From the NCBI GenBank assembly GCA_963514095.1, contig OY741280.1:16763663-16827662 (forward strand): 64,000 bases of DNA. The letters run 5' to 3'. Below the pieces are notes generated by a model, which made no database searches, was not told the DNA's origin, and saw nothing but the letters and a program-made list of their open reading frames with translations. This stretch comes from Eutrigla gurnardus. Taxonomy: Eukaryota > Chordata > Actinopteri > Perciformes > Triglidae. The position numbers and the translations under genes were made by a program. Shown here in pieces: positions 24,984-36,189 of the stretch (positions are counted from its first letter, which is position 1; each line of letters opens with the position of its first letter).

Positions 24984-25986
24984 GGTGAGTGCTCATTAGA
25001 ACCCGACTGAGAAATTGGCTTTGCTGACAATCAATTTGACCGTATTGATGTTTTTAGCTGAACACACTACTTTGTTAAATGTTAATTATAGTTTTTTTTT
25101 TACACCTTTTCGTTGTACTTTTGCATCAATCTCACTTAGATAAAATCATGGTATTTTGTTAATCCTGATGCCTGATACCACGGCTCTGTCACCAAATGTA
25201 ACATCTGTATTCTTCATTTTTAAGTGAGGAAACAAGGCCAGAGATCACTGTGCTACTGAAACGTGTCTCCATTAGTGTGTCTAAAAATGAAAGCACTGGA
25301 TTATACAATGACACTGAGGAAGAAATAGACCCAATCTGCCCAATAATAAGCTGTGACGGCCCTCTAATCATGCATTGTCATGATATATCATACATATACG
25401 TATGTCATATTTGCCTTCATGTTGAGAATCGCTATTGAAATTCCAGTGAAATATACTGTTAAAACTGACCATTCTGAAGCCGTTCTGTTAAAAAAAAAAA
25501 CATTTATAATAAATGTGTTAATTATATATCATTTTATTACATGTTTAGTCTCTTATAACATCTATATATATATACACAGTATATATTATATAGGGACAGT
25601 AAAGAGAGGAGCATGCTAGCTCTTCCCGTTTGTGGCTCTTTGCTGTGCCGCCGCTGCCCGCCTAATAAGCTCCGTATCGGTGTTGCCTTTCTCTACAGGA
25701 CGCCACGCCGCTTAAAGCTCCCCGGCTGTAATGAGCCAAACGCTTTAAAGCAACCGCCAAACAATGACACAAAGCCAAGCGCATCTATTTTACATGACAG
25801 GCGAGATAAGGCGGCGTGAGGTTCGTGAAATGGGCCTGTGCCTTCACGTAAATGTGTGTAAACCAAGTAGGTGGCTGTAAACGCCGTCGTTAGTGTATGT
25901 GTGCACCCACATTATCTGCTAAGCTTCTCGCAGCCCTGCTTAGCAAGGTGCTCATCATCCATCTTCATTTCCCAAGGTGCCTGGTG

Positions 25987-25989
<3 letters not shown>
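24984..25989. other. AT-rich intronic segment, no gene
   Basis: AT-rich sequence with short TATATA runs near 25560-25592, then a CpG-containing patch at 25640-25820. No coding or mobile feature is recognised. Confidence 0.5.

Positions 25990-26044
<55 letters not shown>
25990..26044. repeat. (TG)n microsatellite
   Basis: About 27 uninterrupted TG units. Confidence 0.97.
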
Positions 26045-26045
<1 letters not shown>

Positions 26046-27009
26046 CTGTTTAAAGAGACCCGCTACAGCCGGCTTGGTCTCACCTGAAAGGATGACCTCC
26101 ACTCGTTCTCCCCACTTAAGCATCCGTAACTCGCTCCCCTCCGTTTCCCTCCCAGACGTTCCACACGCCGCGATCGTGCAACGCCATCCGATACAGTCAA
26201 TGCATCCCCCCCCTCCGTACGCCTGTACATTAACTCCCTCCAATGTGAAACGCCTCGCTGAGCCATGAGCTCTCATCCTGCAACAAATCAAGCCCACGGA
26301 CCACATGAGCGCCATCAGATTCAAACCCCGCCGCTGCCAACGGATACACGGATCCTCGTAAAAAAATAAGACAAGCAAAAGGCTGCCAGCAGACACGAAA
26401 TGAAATGGACGGGAACCGAGGCGCACATCACTAAGCTTCCCATGTCTGACCGCAAACGTGCCGCTTCAGCCTCGGCACGACGTTCCATGCTGGAGGTCAA
26501 AATATTCAACTTCATATCTGAAGCAAACGTGCAGCTGCTCTTTTGAAATGAAGTTGAATTCTTCTGATTGTCAATATAAACAATCAGCACGACTACAAGA
26601 AGGAATACTGATTGCCTTTGTTACTACAATCACACAAATTAAAACAAGCTGTTAACGGCTTTGTTTCACGAAGATCCGTTTTTTTTTTTCCTATTGGGAA
26701 TAGAGAAACGTAATCGGAAATGTGTGGTGGTTCCTATCAGTGCGCTGACATAACTCACGGAGCAATTCATCCAAAAGAACATTGTTTTAAAAAAAAAAAG
26801 GAAAGGGCAGGAGTAACATATGGCACCTCTCTTGGTTGGCTGCATTTGACCTCTGCATTTTAATGGAATGTTTCAGAGTACATATCAATTTGATCTCAAT
26901 TTATGAGTGAAAACATTTTGACAACGCGTTTGAGAAATGAGTTTGACATTTTTCAATATGGGTGTTAATATTGTGCCGTGCCATTATTCCAAAACACCAA
27001 TAGTCCCAA
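26045..27009. other. Intronic segment, no gene seen
   Basis: Mixed composition with T10 (about 26681) and A11 (about 26790) runs. No recognisable coding sequence. Confidence 0.5.
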
Positions 27010-27545
27010 AAATGTCCCATTTGTCCGAGTTAAACGAGGTGTCAAACTCTGCTTCTGAAGAGTGAAGCCAATGCTGAAGTGCCTTTACCTTGCATTCTCT
27101 ACTTCCATGGAAGTCTATGAAGATTATTCTCCTTCTCACTTGATTTATTACCTCAGTAAACATGAGTTCATGATATCAAGCTCTAGTATCAAGTATTCTT
27201 CTATACAGCATGATGTTCATTTAGTAAATTATGGTCCATTTAGAGTCAAATACACACTAAAACAGGGTACGCTTTAGGGCGGGGCTACCTCGTGATTGAC
27301 AGGTCGCTACCACGCTACCAATGCAACAAGCTAACTTTGGTAACAGCGTCAGATCCAGTAAGGATGCTGCTCCCCCACTTGTGTTCGTCAGATCCACCCG
27401 TCGCTCCCCCACAGTCCAAATATGGTCACTTCCTTTCACCGGTTGCAAAAATCCAAGAAATGCTGAATTCGAGGGCTTCAAAACTAAAGTCCATTAACCA
27501 GTGGGTGACATCATGACTACTTCCACTTCTTATATAGAGTATACA
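27010..27545 (-). mobile_element. Dispersed teleost repeat, family A, fullest copy
   Basis: On the minus strand it starts near 27545 with ATAAGAAGTGGAAGTAG, passes TGACCATATTTGGACTG (about 27425), GATTGACAGGT (about 27294) and CCATAATTTACTAAATG (about 27225), and ends past CATTGGCTTCACT near 27060 or further left. Copies 1, 2 and 4 match different parts of it, which defines one family at least 480 bp long. The 5' AAGAAGTGGA motif recurs at 63679. No open frame of note: it is nonautonomous. I recall this wording as frequent in percomorph genomes; no family name is claimed. Confidence 0.8.
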
Positions 27546-29808
27546 GGCTAAACTCCCAAAACAACTGCCCATTGTTCCAAAAATACAGACCCTGTGCAAC
27601 AATCAGATGCAAATGCCTAATCGAGAAGGTCTGGTCTGTGATAAGACAATCTTCCACTATCATAAAGTGGAATCTCTGGTTTTTAAATCGGGCTGGGTCC
27701 CAAAACTGCAGCCGTGGTTCGATCTTGGGGATAAACTATGCGGGTTCATGTCGGGCCGGGCCGGATGTCTTGTGCCATATCACGGCTTGAAGTCGAAGTC
27801 AGCGAGAAATAAAAGAGAAAACTGATACCGAGATCGCTTTCATGTTGCTCACAACTACAAGGGCTGATAGGGATATTTGGAAAACGGATATGGTCCTCGT
27901 GTATTCGTTCCATCACGATACACATCTGTTTGCTGACTCTGCATTGGCTAAAAATGAAAACGGCGAGATAAATAGTCCGTCTCTGGCACGCTCTTCCAGG
28001 ACATTCTCCAGAGATGATGCACTGCTGCTTGTCCCGGGCACAGCCAGCCATCAATCTTTATAAATCATTCAGTTCTCCTGCTCTGCCCTCGACACACACA
28101 AACACACTATGAATGCACAGAGTGAACACACGCACATACACACCTCGGCCCCGGTCTTATTCCTCCCGTTCTCCCGCAGTGCTTCGGGATCATTAGGAGT
28201 TTATGTAACCACGAGCGCAGGAAAAATATATTTTTCTGCTTAGATATGGGACCTGAAAAAGCCCATCCAGTGGAGTCGCCACAAGACATGAGTCAATCGC
28301 AAGATGTGAGAGGCATTGATTGTTATATTAATTTGAAAAATTTAAAGAAAAATTCAACTTTCTTCTTGATGCGCTACAATAGTTAGATACCTGCTTTGTG
28401 AAAGCATCCATGCTCTTCATACTCGTTCGTCTGCAAGCCCATTAAATCTTTTTTTTTTGCACAAATCCTTTGGTGCACACCAATTAATGAAAGTTTCACC
28501 TGCTGCGTGCGAGGAAAGCCGGAGCGGCGACGGCCGCTATGGTCGGACAAATTACAGAGAGCAGATCAGAAGAGCGACGGCTACAGAAAACCCCGAACTT
28601 CCTCCGATTAAATGTTAAACCGCGGGTAAGCGACGTGCGGGAACGCGGCAAAGGGCGACCACAAATGAGGAATGTAGCGCCGCGATACCTTTTGAGCGCC
28701 GGCGAACCTGTCAGTTAAAGCCGAAGAGATCATATTCTCCTCCCTTGTCCCAGCATGCCTTTGTCTCCTTCCTTTCCTCTACATCTCCAGTGCTGTTTAA
28801 CCTGCGTGAGGGTGTTCGACATTTTCCTCCTCGACAACGGTGATCTTTACAAAGCCTGACGAAAAGCAAGAATTAAACAATGATGGAAGGTTAAAGGATG
28901 ACTTGTCTCGGGGAGTAGGCGATAAAAGAGTGAGAACTTAGCAGTCATTTGGCCCGATTGGGGCTGTATAGGGAGCCAAGTGGATAACCGTGAATAATTC
29001 ATCTACTCCTTTTAAAAGTCAGTTGGGACTGAAGAAAGTTTTAAAATATTCTGGGGAGGGGGGGGCCTGGGGGGGTGAAATCTCAGTATTTTGTGAGGGT
29101 GTAAATCATTTAATAAGTTGTCAAGTCAAAGCTGTGAGTTGAGAAAGACTTCATGATGAGGAGTGAGTGTCATCTGGGGCGAGATATATATATATATATA
29201 GAAAGAGGCTTCTTTCTTTGGTGGAGAGGGGTGGATGTTGTGGACCCCCACCACCCCCACCACCCCCTCCACCCTCGGAGACCTCCTCCCCTGTGGTCAC
29301 CTTGTATTTAAATAACACAGCGGCCCACTGATCTCCAGGGAGAGGCCCCCGTTGGCTCCGATTTAGACTGCAGAGGAACGCCGGAATGTCTTTGGCTCCG
29401 GGCCAGCAGCCTTTTCCTGGCCCGACCTTTGACCCCTGCCACGGCGATGGCTGTATGCAAAGGGGGGGGGGATGGACGAGACTAAAGCAAGCGGAGGCCA
29501 CCTGCTCTCCCTCTGATCTAATGACCTCGCCTCCACAGACACACAGACACCCACCGACCGACACAGGCTCACAGACCCGCGTCCGACCCCGGACCCACAA
29601 ACACGTGCGCGGCGGCGGCCTACGGACGGAGTCATGCTCCGTGGTCGTGGGTAAACACACAAGCGGAGGGCTGACTGCACGTGTCGGCACACACTGAGCG
29701 GCCTGTTCCAGTGAGGGCATAAACACACAAAAACACACACACACACTGAGATGAACGCCACCTGACTGACGACGCATTCCAGGGTAAAAGCATCATAAAA
29801 CAAGCCCC

Positions 29809-29812
<4 letters not shown>
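27546..29812. other. Intronic segment, no gene seen
   Basis: Contains a CpG-dense patch at 28500-28690, a (TA)n run at 29183-29200 and a C/A-rich run at 29247-29275. The frames of up to 208 codons in 29150-29800 come from G/C-rich and GT-rich low-complexity sequence. Confidence 0.45.

Positions 29813-29843
<31 letters not shown>
29813..29843. repeat. (TG)n microsatellite
   Basis: About 15 TG units. Confidence 0.96.
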
Positions 29844-29844
<1 letters not shown>

Positions 29845-29958
29845 TGTGTTACTCACACAGAAGACATATATGGCCTTCATCTGGTCGCTATACATAACAT
29901 CATTACCCCATCGTCAGCCCGCGTTAATGTGAAACTTGGAAGCGTGTCGGTGGCCTCT

Positions 29959-29960
<2 letters not shown>

Positions 29961-30017
<57 letters not shown>

Positions 30018-30030
30018 TGTGTTTGTGTGT
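29961..30030. repeat. (GT)n microsatellite
   Basis: About 35 GT units; two GTTT interruptions lie near the right end. Confidence 0.97.
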
Positions 30031-30426
30031 TCCCATCGTCCACAGCCTGTTTTCCATGTGACTGACTCGTGAGGCAGGAGGGCTGGAAAAATCAGCCTCA
30101 TTACATCATCTGGCCCGCGCTAACCCTCGGGCCGCTAGTCCGAGAGCGCCGACGTAAAGGTAAGCATTTTCTTTAAAAAAAAAAAAATAAAGCTCGGAGC
30201 AGTAAAACACCGAATGACTAATGGGGCTGGGAGGGCGAAGAATAAACTCTGAGAGGGGGCCAAGTCTGCGGAGATGTATGCACACGACACAACAAAGACA
30301 GGAATACGGAGAAATTAGTGAACGGTCCGAGTCGGAGACACATAATGATCTGTCAGATAAAATATCTCCTGTATCGAGGGGGGAAAGAAGCCTGCGGTCT
30401 GACTGGAGAATAAAATGTATTAGAGT

Positions 30427-30452
30427 ACACACACACACACACACACACACAC
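30427..30452. repeat. (AC)n microsatellite
   Basis: Thirteen AC units. Confidence 0.96.
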
Positions 30453-30899
30453 CGGTAAGTACAGCAGCAGCACCTTTGTGAAAGCGGGGGGGATAAACAC
30501 GGGGGTATTCCCTCATCGCCCCTGGCTCCGGTTTCTGTCGACGCCGTGGAAACGGAGAGGAAGTCTCGAAAAAGAGTGCGAGAGGGAGAAAATTATAGAT
30601 CTCTCCGTCACCGTCTGCTTATGTCATGAAAACCGGGGGCCGACCACGTGGCATTAACCGCGGCGGCCCGGCGCACTCACACATACACACACACACAAGA
30701 AGGGAAACAAACCCACAAAGGTTTAACCAAGCGGCGAATTAAAACATGCAAGACGGCTGAGCGAGCGAGACTTCCCCGAAGGACGTCGACGGTGTGGTCT
30801 CAGCCGCCGTCGCTCCCACCGCAGATCAAAAGGCAGAGAAGTGGCTCGGCTCTCAGCGGCATTAAGTCACGGTAAGCCTAGACGGAGGCCATACACATG

Positions 30900-31045
<146 letters not shown>

Positions 31046-31190
31046 AAGCCGGCTGGGATTAGACTGACAATGGCCCACAGTGAGTCACAGGCTCTCAAAC
31101 AAGGTCAGACAACAGTCACACAAGCAAACGGGCTCAGGAAACTAAATGGGATGAACTGCTTAAGGTGCGCTCGATTTAATTCACTAGTGT

Positions 31191-31216
31191 GTGGTGGTGG
31201 TGGTGGTGGTGGTGGT
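31191..31216. repeat. (TGG)n trinucleotide repeat
   Basis: About eight TGG units. Confidence 0.93.
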
Positions 31217-34000
31217 TTGTTTCAATGCTTCATTGAGGTTTAACATACACCACCCAGCGTTACATTGTGGGTAAAGTAAACGTGTCGCGGCGGACGATCT
31301 GCATTTCACCTTCTTCTTAGGCGACACAAACTGCTCACACACACCTTGAAGTCACACTCGCCATGATTTCACGCCATCGTTGCGACACTCGTGGTTGCCG
31401 CGGTAACAGGAAGTGCAGTTTAACAGTACAGTAAACACAACTTGGGTGGATGGATCAACACCGTGGATTTGTTAAAGATTTGAATATTTAAGGTCAATTA
31501 ACGGTCAAATAGCAACATTTTTGTCGGGCACGCCATTGCCTCGATACCCGTGTGGTCTTGGAGCCCGATGCTGTCCGCTGGCTTCAGATTGGGGCTTTAA
31601 AAGATGGTTCTTCAGAGACGTGGCAGGTGAAATAAAAAGGCAGCACTTGACTTTAAGACCACTTTGTGAACGGCTGTGAAGTCGCTGAGGCGTGGAACGA
31701 AAGATAACACTGAAAAAGGTGTCAAACTGTTTTTGAAAGTAAAAAAGTAAAGAAAAAAAATGGTGGCCGCTACCCGTCAGCACCAATTAACACACACAAT
31801 CAGAGAGCGACGAGCCAGAGAAGGGGGATCGCGGCCGGCGGCTTTAAATATCAACGTGATGAAAGGGCGAGGCTCCACAGATTCACGGGCAAGAGAGGAT
31901 AGAGGGAGGCAGACGGGGAGAGAGTTGGGTAACACGGGGAGATCAAAGAGGCGTTTCAGAGTCGATCCCTTGTCGGACCGTTCAAGGGCTGCTGGCTGTC
32001 AGCAGGCATGAGAACAAACAGGCAAATGTGATGCAGGCGCTGGTTTACATGCAGAGCGTCGCCGGCGGACACACAAAGTGTCATCAGCGTACGAAAATAA
32101 ACGTAATGAACAGAGGAAATCTCTCTTCCCCCCCCCCCCCTCTCTAATTTACATCCATCCAGCTCCTGCATATTTTCCATTATTCCACACACCTCTTCCT
32201 GTTTAAGTCCCAAATCCGGAGCTGTCTGACGGTACAGTAATTAACCTTATCTAAGTGAAAGAGGGTTTTATTATAACGCAAAGTTTGTTTGTTTTTCTCT
32301 CTCTTTATGCGATGATATGGAATAAAATCAGTGTTTTTTTGCCGTTTTTGGTCACATGACATTTTCACATAACATACAGTATCCTTTTGAATATCGATGA
32401 CAGCCGTTATACGACCAGATCTAGGTTGGTGCTGATGAGCGGCGTGATAAACACACTGTGTAGGAGTCAATACCGCAAACTGGAGCCTGTATGTGCAAAA
32501 TTGTGTTTTTTTCTTCTTCTTCTTCTTCTGTATTGTCGAGTTCTGAAAAGAGGTCAATATCTCATCTATTCATGTGAGGTAAAGCCGCCGACATCACTCA
32601 GACAACAACGACGTCTTGGCAGGATAACAGGAAATACATCCTTGTTACGCGTTGTTCCTCCGCCTTCTTTAAACACCCACATAAATAATCAATGTGAAAC
32701 ACTGACATTTCCGACCTCTCCGAAAAAGGAAAAACAGCTGCAGATTGAACCAAGTAATTCAAGAAAGCAGTTTAAAGGGGGCCGTGAGAGCACCTGTTTT
32801 CATTTTCTTATCTGTTTTATCGCTGCCCGAGGTTTTAGTCCTCCTCCCGGCGAAAACACACCGCTGATTGTTTCTCCGTGATTGTCCGTCTCGCACTTTC
32901 AATCGACAACCCGTGTGAGACAGAACATCCAGCTGTGCGTTCCCTCCGACAAATAAGCAAGGTCATTTCTCTTACATGCTTCCTCACAAATGTAGGACAC
33001 ACGCCGAGGACGCAATTAAATCTAAACTCACATCTCATATCCATACTTTGTGAGCCAAGTCGATAAATGCCATTTAATGAAGATGAATATCCTTAAATTT
33101 GGCAATTACAATGTGCAGATTCGGCGATTTTAAATTTAAAAAAAGTATGCTGAAATAACTACATCATGATGACAATTGACAACCTTTAAAATGCTGGTTT
33201 TCTGAGTGAAGCTCAGATTGATGGAGCTTGTTTGCACTAAAGACAAACCCTGGTTTCTACAGTTTCATTCGGTCTCTGTCCTAATATAAAGTACTAACGT
33301 AGAGCTCTGGATGAGAGCGATACAGTACAGAAGGGGAGATGGAGGCGGCACAGAGCAGGATGTGTCCTTCCAGGATGCTGACCACATGTTTCCCCCCCAC
33401 TGCGCCTCGCTGGCCACTTCTCCTCTGGAGGATTAGTCCATCTGTGTGTGTGGGGGTGCGTGTGAAGAGGTTGGCATGGTTTGATGGGCTGCAAGGCAGA
33501 GAGCCTCGCCCCTGCTTTGTAGAAGTGTGGTGGGTTTCTTTCACAAACACACACGGTTGTGGCCTCTCTCAGTCTGAAGAACACAAACGCCGACGAGGAA
33601 CGATGAAGACGTTGCTTAAAATCCGATGTGCTGGTGCCAAACATACACCCGCTCGCTCCACGGCGATGTGACGAGCAGCTGTTATGCAGCGAGTGGTGAA
33701 CGAGTGAACGAGGGAGTCATTTCGCCTCGCAGACGGGGTTTAAAATGCATATCAGTGTGTGTCACATCGCCATGACAGCAGACGTCAGTTAATAAGGCCG
33801 GAGAGGAAGTCGCTGGCTCGTTACAGATCCCTGCAGAGGAGCTTTTCCTGTTTTGTTTGTTATGTAACTGGGGGGGGGGGATTAAATTACAATTACAATG
33901 TGCAGATTGTTGGAGCTATTTCTCTTCATTTAGATCATTTCCCCTCATCCAGCACTTGTGACTGAGAACTGGGGAACTATTCATTTCCCTGTTTGCTTTT
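31217..34000. other. Intronic segment, no gene seen
   Basis: Mixed composition. (TTC)n at 32510-32529, a C11 run near 32130 and a G10 run near 33871. No coding frame with recognisable composition. Confidence 0.45.
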
Positions 34001-34009
34001 GCAAAAGGA

Positions 34010-34110
34010 CGTGTGAGACAAATGCCTTCAATCATTAATGATTGATTAAAGGACACTCACAATACGTTGATCATGGTAGACAAGTGAAAAATAAAGCAAC
34101 ATGCATCATG
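34010..34110. promoter_or_regulatory. Candidate homeodomain-type regulatory element
   Basis: An 18-bp perfect palindrome, TCAATCATTAATGATTGA, lies at 34028-34045 and overlaps a TGATTGAT/GATTGATTAA stretch typical of PBX and homeodomain sites. AT-rich flanking sequence continues to about 34110. Function is inferred from motif content only. Confidence 0.35.
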
Positions 34111-35174
34111 TGATAAAAATCGGACTCACACAACGTCGCCATTTATGTATTTATCGTCTATTTACAGGAGACAAGGAGACCTTATGATTTATAATTACCT
34201 TATTTAAGATATGTTTTTCATGAAAAAAATCTAAAACTAAATGTTTGTCTCTTCACAAAATGCAATAATGATTCCAGTGTTTAAGTGCCTTTTTAAGCAG
34301 ATTATCGCAATAATATGGTGATAATCATGACGTGAAATCTTCATATAGTCTCATTCCTACAGGTTTCCAACCATTTTCTCCGACTCCTGCGAGCTTGAAG
34401 ACGTCTCGTTATTTCACATTAGCAGGAATTCAACCACAAACCACAGCGCCCTGCTGTCCCTCTCCACTTATAACACAGAAACATCCACACGCCGTACACC
34501 ACAGCGACCCCAGCAGGATTATTACACACCCACGTGTGTCAGAAAGACCCCTCGAGGCGCCACCATCTCCCTAACTGCCCATCATCACCACCAACCTCGC
34601 CGCTCCCTCTCCTCCGGCAGCAAAGCGTCCATGCATGCAGGCTTTGATCTCCCCCTCCACCCTTTGAGAAGTGCTGGCCGGCCACTTGTAAGACGCTGGG
34701 AGATCATGTGGCGAGCGCTGGCTTCTGGGAATATCCCAAGATGCCATCAAATCATGGCTTCAAAACAAAAACGGAGGGGGGGAAGAGAGCAGGAAGATGA
34801 AGGAGGAACGGGATATTTAATAGAAAATGGGCGATAAATGGTGGGGTATGGAAAATTTAACAAAACTCTTCTCAGTGCAGCAGAAAGCAGCAGCTGGTTC
34901 TCGCCATTCTATTATCCCCAGTGATCTGTCCGTCTCTGTTCTCTCACCGCCACGTACCTATACACATCCTGTTCTAACCCTCCTCCTCCGCCGCCACCTG
35001 TCTTCCTCGCACCTCCTCCTCCTCACTGCCAGAGTCCCTAATGAGGCTCCGTGGGAATGCTCTCTGGCTCCCTCACTGAAGGTAGACCTGCTCCCTTTTC
35101 TGCTGTTTTCTGAGGGGCCTGCTGGAACGGATTGTCTGCCGCAACATACCATATGGCCTCGCCGCCGCTCAGGC

Positions 35175-35175
<1 letters not shown>
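34111..35175. other. Intronic segment, no gene seen
   Basis: AT-rich sequence to 34330, then a C/T-rich stretch (34330-35050) that gives a Pro/Ser-rich 154-codon frame without a domain. No named element. Confidence 0.45.

Positions 35176-35265
<90 letters not shown>
35176..35265. repeat. (AC)n microsatellite
   Basis: About 45 uninterrupted AC units. Confidence 0.98.
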
Positions 35266-35266
<1 letters not shown>

Positions 35267-35832
35267 AAGAAAAACACGCAGGCGAGCATGAGATGTCGCA
35301 CGTCCATTTGTGACGCACGAGTTCCTCCAGCTCACATCATCATGCGTTCGTTTAGGAAGGGTGAACATATGCGGAGGGGCAAATATATTAGGATCCACCT
35401 CCGTCCCTTCCATTCAAGCCACGTAGAATGTGGCGAGGTGAAAGCTGTTTTAAGAGGAGCACGGTTGATTTGCTACGTGCTTTAAACCCCCGAAACATTT
35501 CCAAAGTGTGCTGCTCCATCATCATCATATCCGAGGGTTCTAGTGCTACGGATTTTACGACGGGAAAGTGCTGCTCCCATTAGCTCGCCCAGTTTATGCT
35601 CATGTGCTGGAAGCTTCCCTCGCCAAGTCACTGTGTCGCCAAGCAGCACGGACTTTGTGAGGAGATGAAAATGAAGTCCAGGCAGTGACGCCGTCTCGTT
35701 CATTTTAACGAGGCAAGTCCGTCGACACACGAAGCTCAACTTTTGCCGTTGCCGTCGTCGTGTGGCTAATTAAATGCTTCGAGGTGTCATATTCCAGAAA
35801 GTGAGATATCCATGTTCTTTTTTTTATTACAG

Positions 35833-35965
35833 GTTGAGGTGCGATATGAATACTGTGAAAAGTATCAAAATGCTCAGTTCACGGCGACGCCATCGCAGCC
35901 CGTATTCATGCTGCGTCTGAAACGTGACCGACAAACCCTGCGACGCCGCAGCTACGCAGTTAACG
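35833..35965 (+). other. Exon-like segment with splice signals (uncertain)
   Basis: A pyrimidine tract and AG acceptor (about 35818-35832, TTTTTTATTACAG) precede 133 bases that stay open in one frame (starting VEVRYEYCEKYQNAQ, ending RRRSYAVN) and end before GTAAAA at 35966. The segment has more CpG than its flanks. It lies on the + strand, opposite to ext1. I do not recognise the peptide. The AT-rich sequence after it (36000-36190), ending in AATACACTGAATTTGAATTGA, resembles 3' ends of fish transcripts or retroelements. It may be a cryptic exon, a decayed retrocopy or chance. Confidence 0.2.
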
Positions 35966-36189
35966 GTAAAAAGTGCTGCATAGTGTATGCAGTCATGCAT
36001 TGTTTTAGTGTTGTTTTATTTATGTGTCACATGATGCCTTTTGAAGGACTTTGTTTTTGTACTATGTATCTATTTTTAGACTTAAGATGTTACATTGTTT
36101 GGCATTCTGTGGACAGCAAACGAAGGATTTCATTGAACAGGGAAACACGTTTCTTTACTGTGCATGAAAATACACTGAATTTGAATTGA

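Noticed and set aside
29151..29777. A 208-codon minus-strand open frame
   Set aside because: Composition comes from G/C-rich low-complexity DNA (poly-Gly, Cys-Val runs); no conserved motif.
35132..35485. Frames encoding poly-His-Thr or poly-Cys-Val (here and at 4215, 24585, 30841, 55340)
   Set aside because: These are direct translations of CA/GT microsatellites, not proteins.
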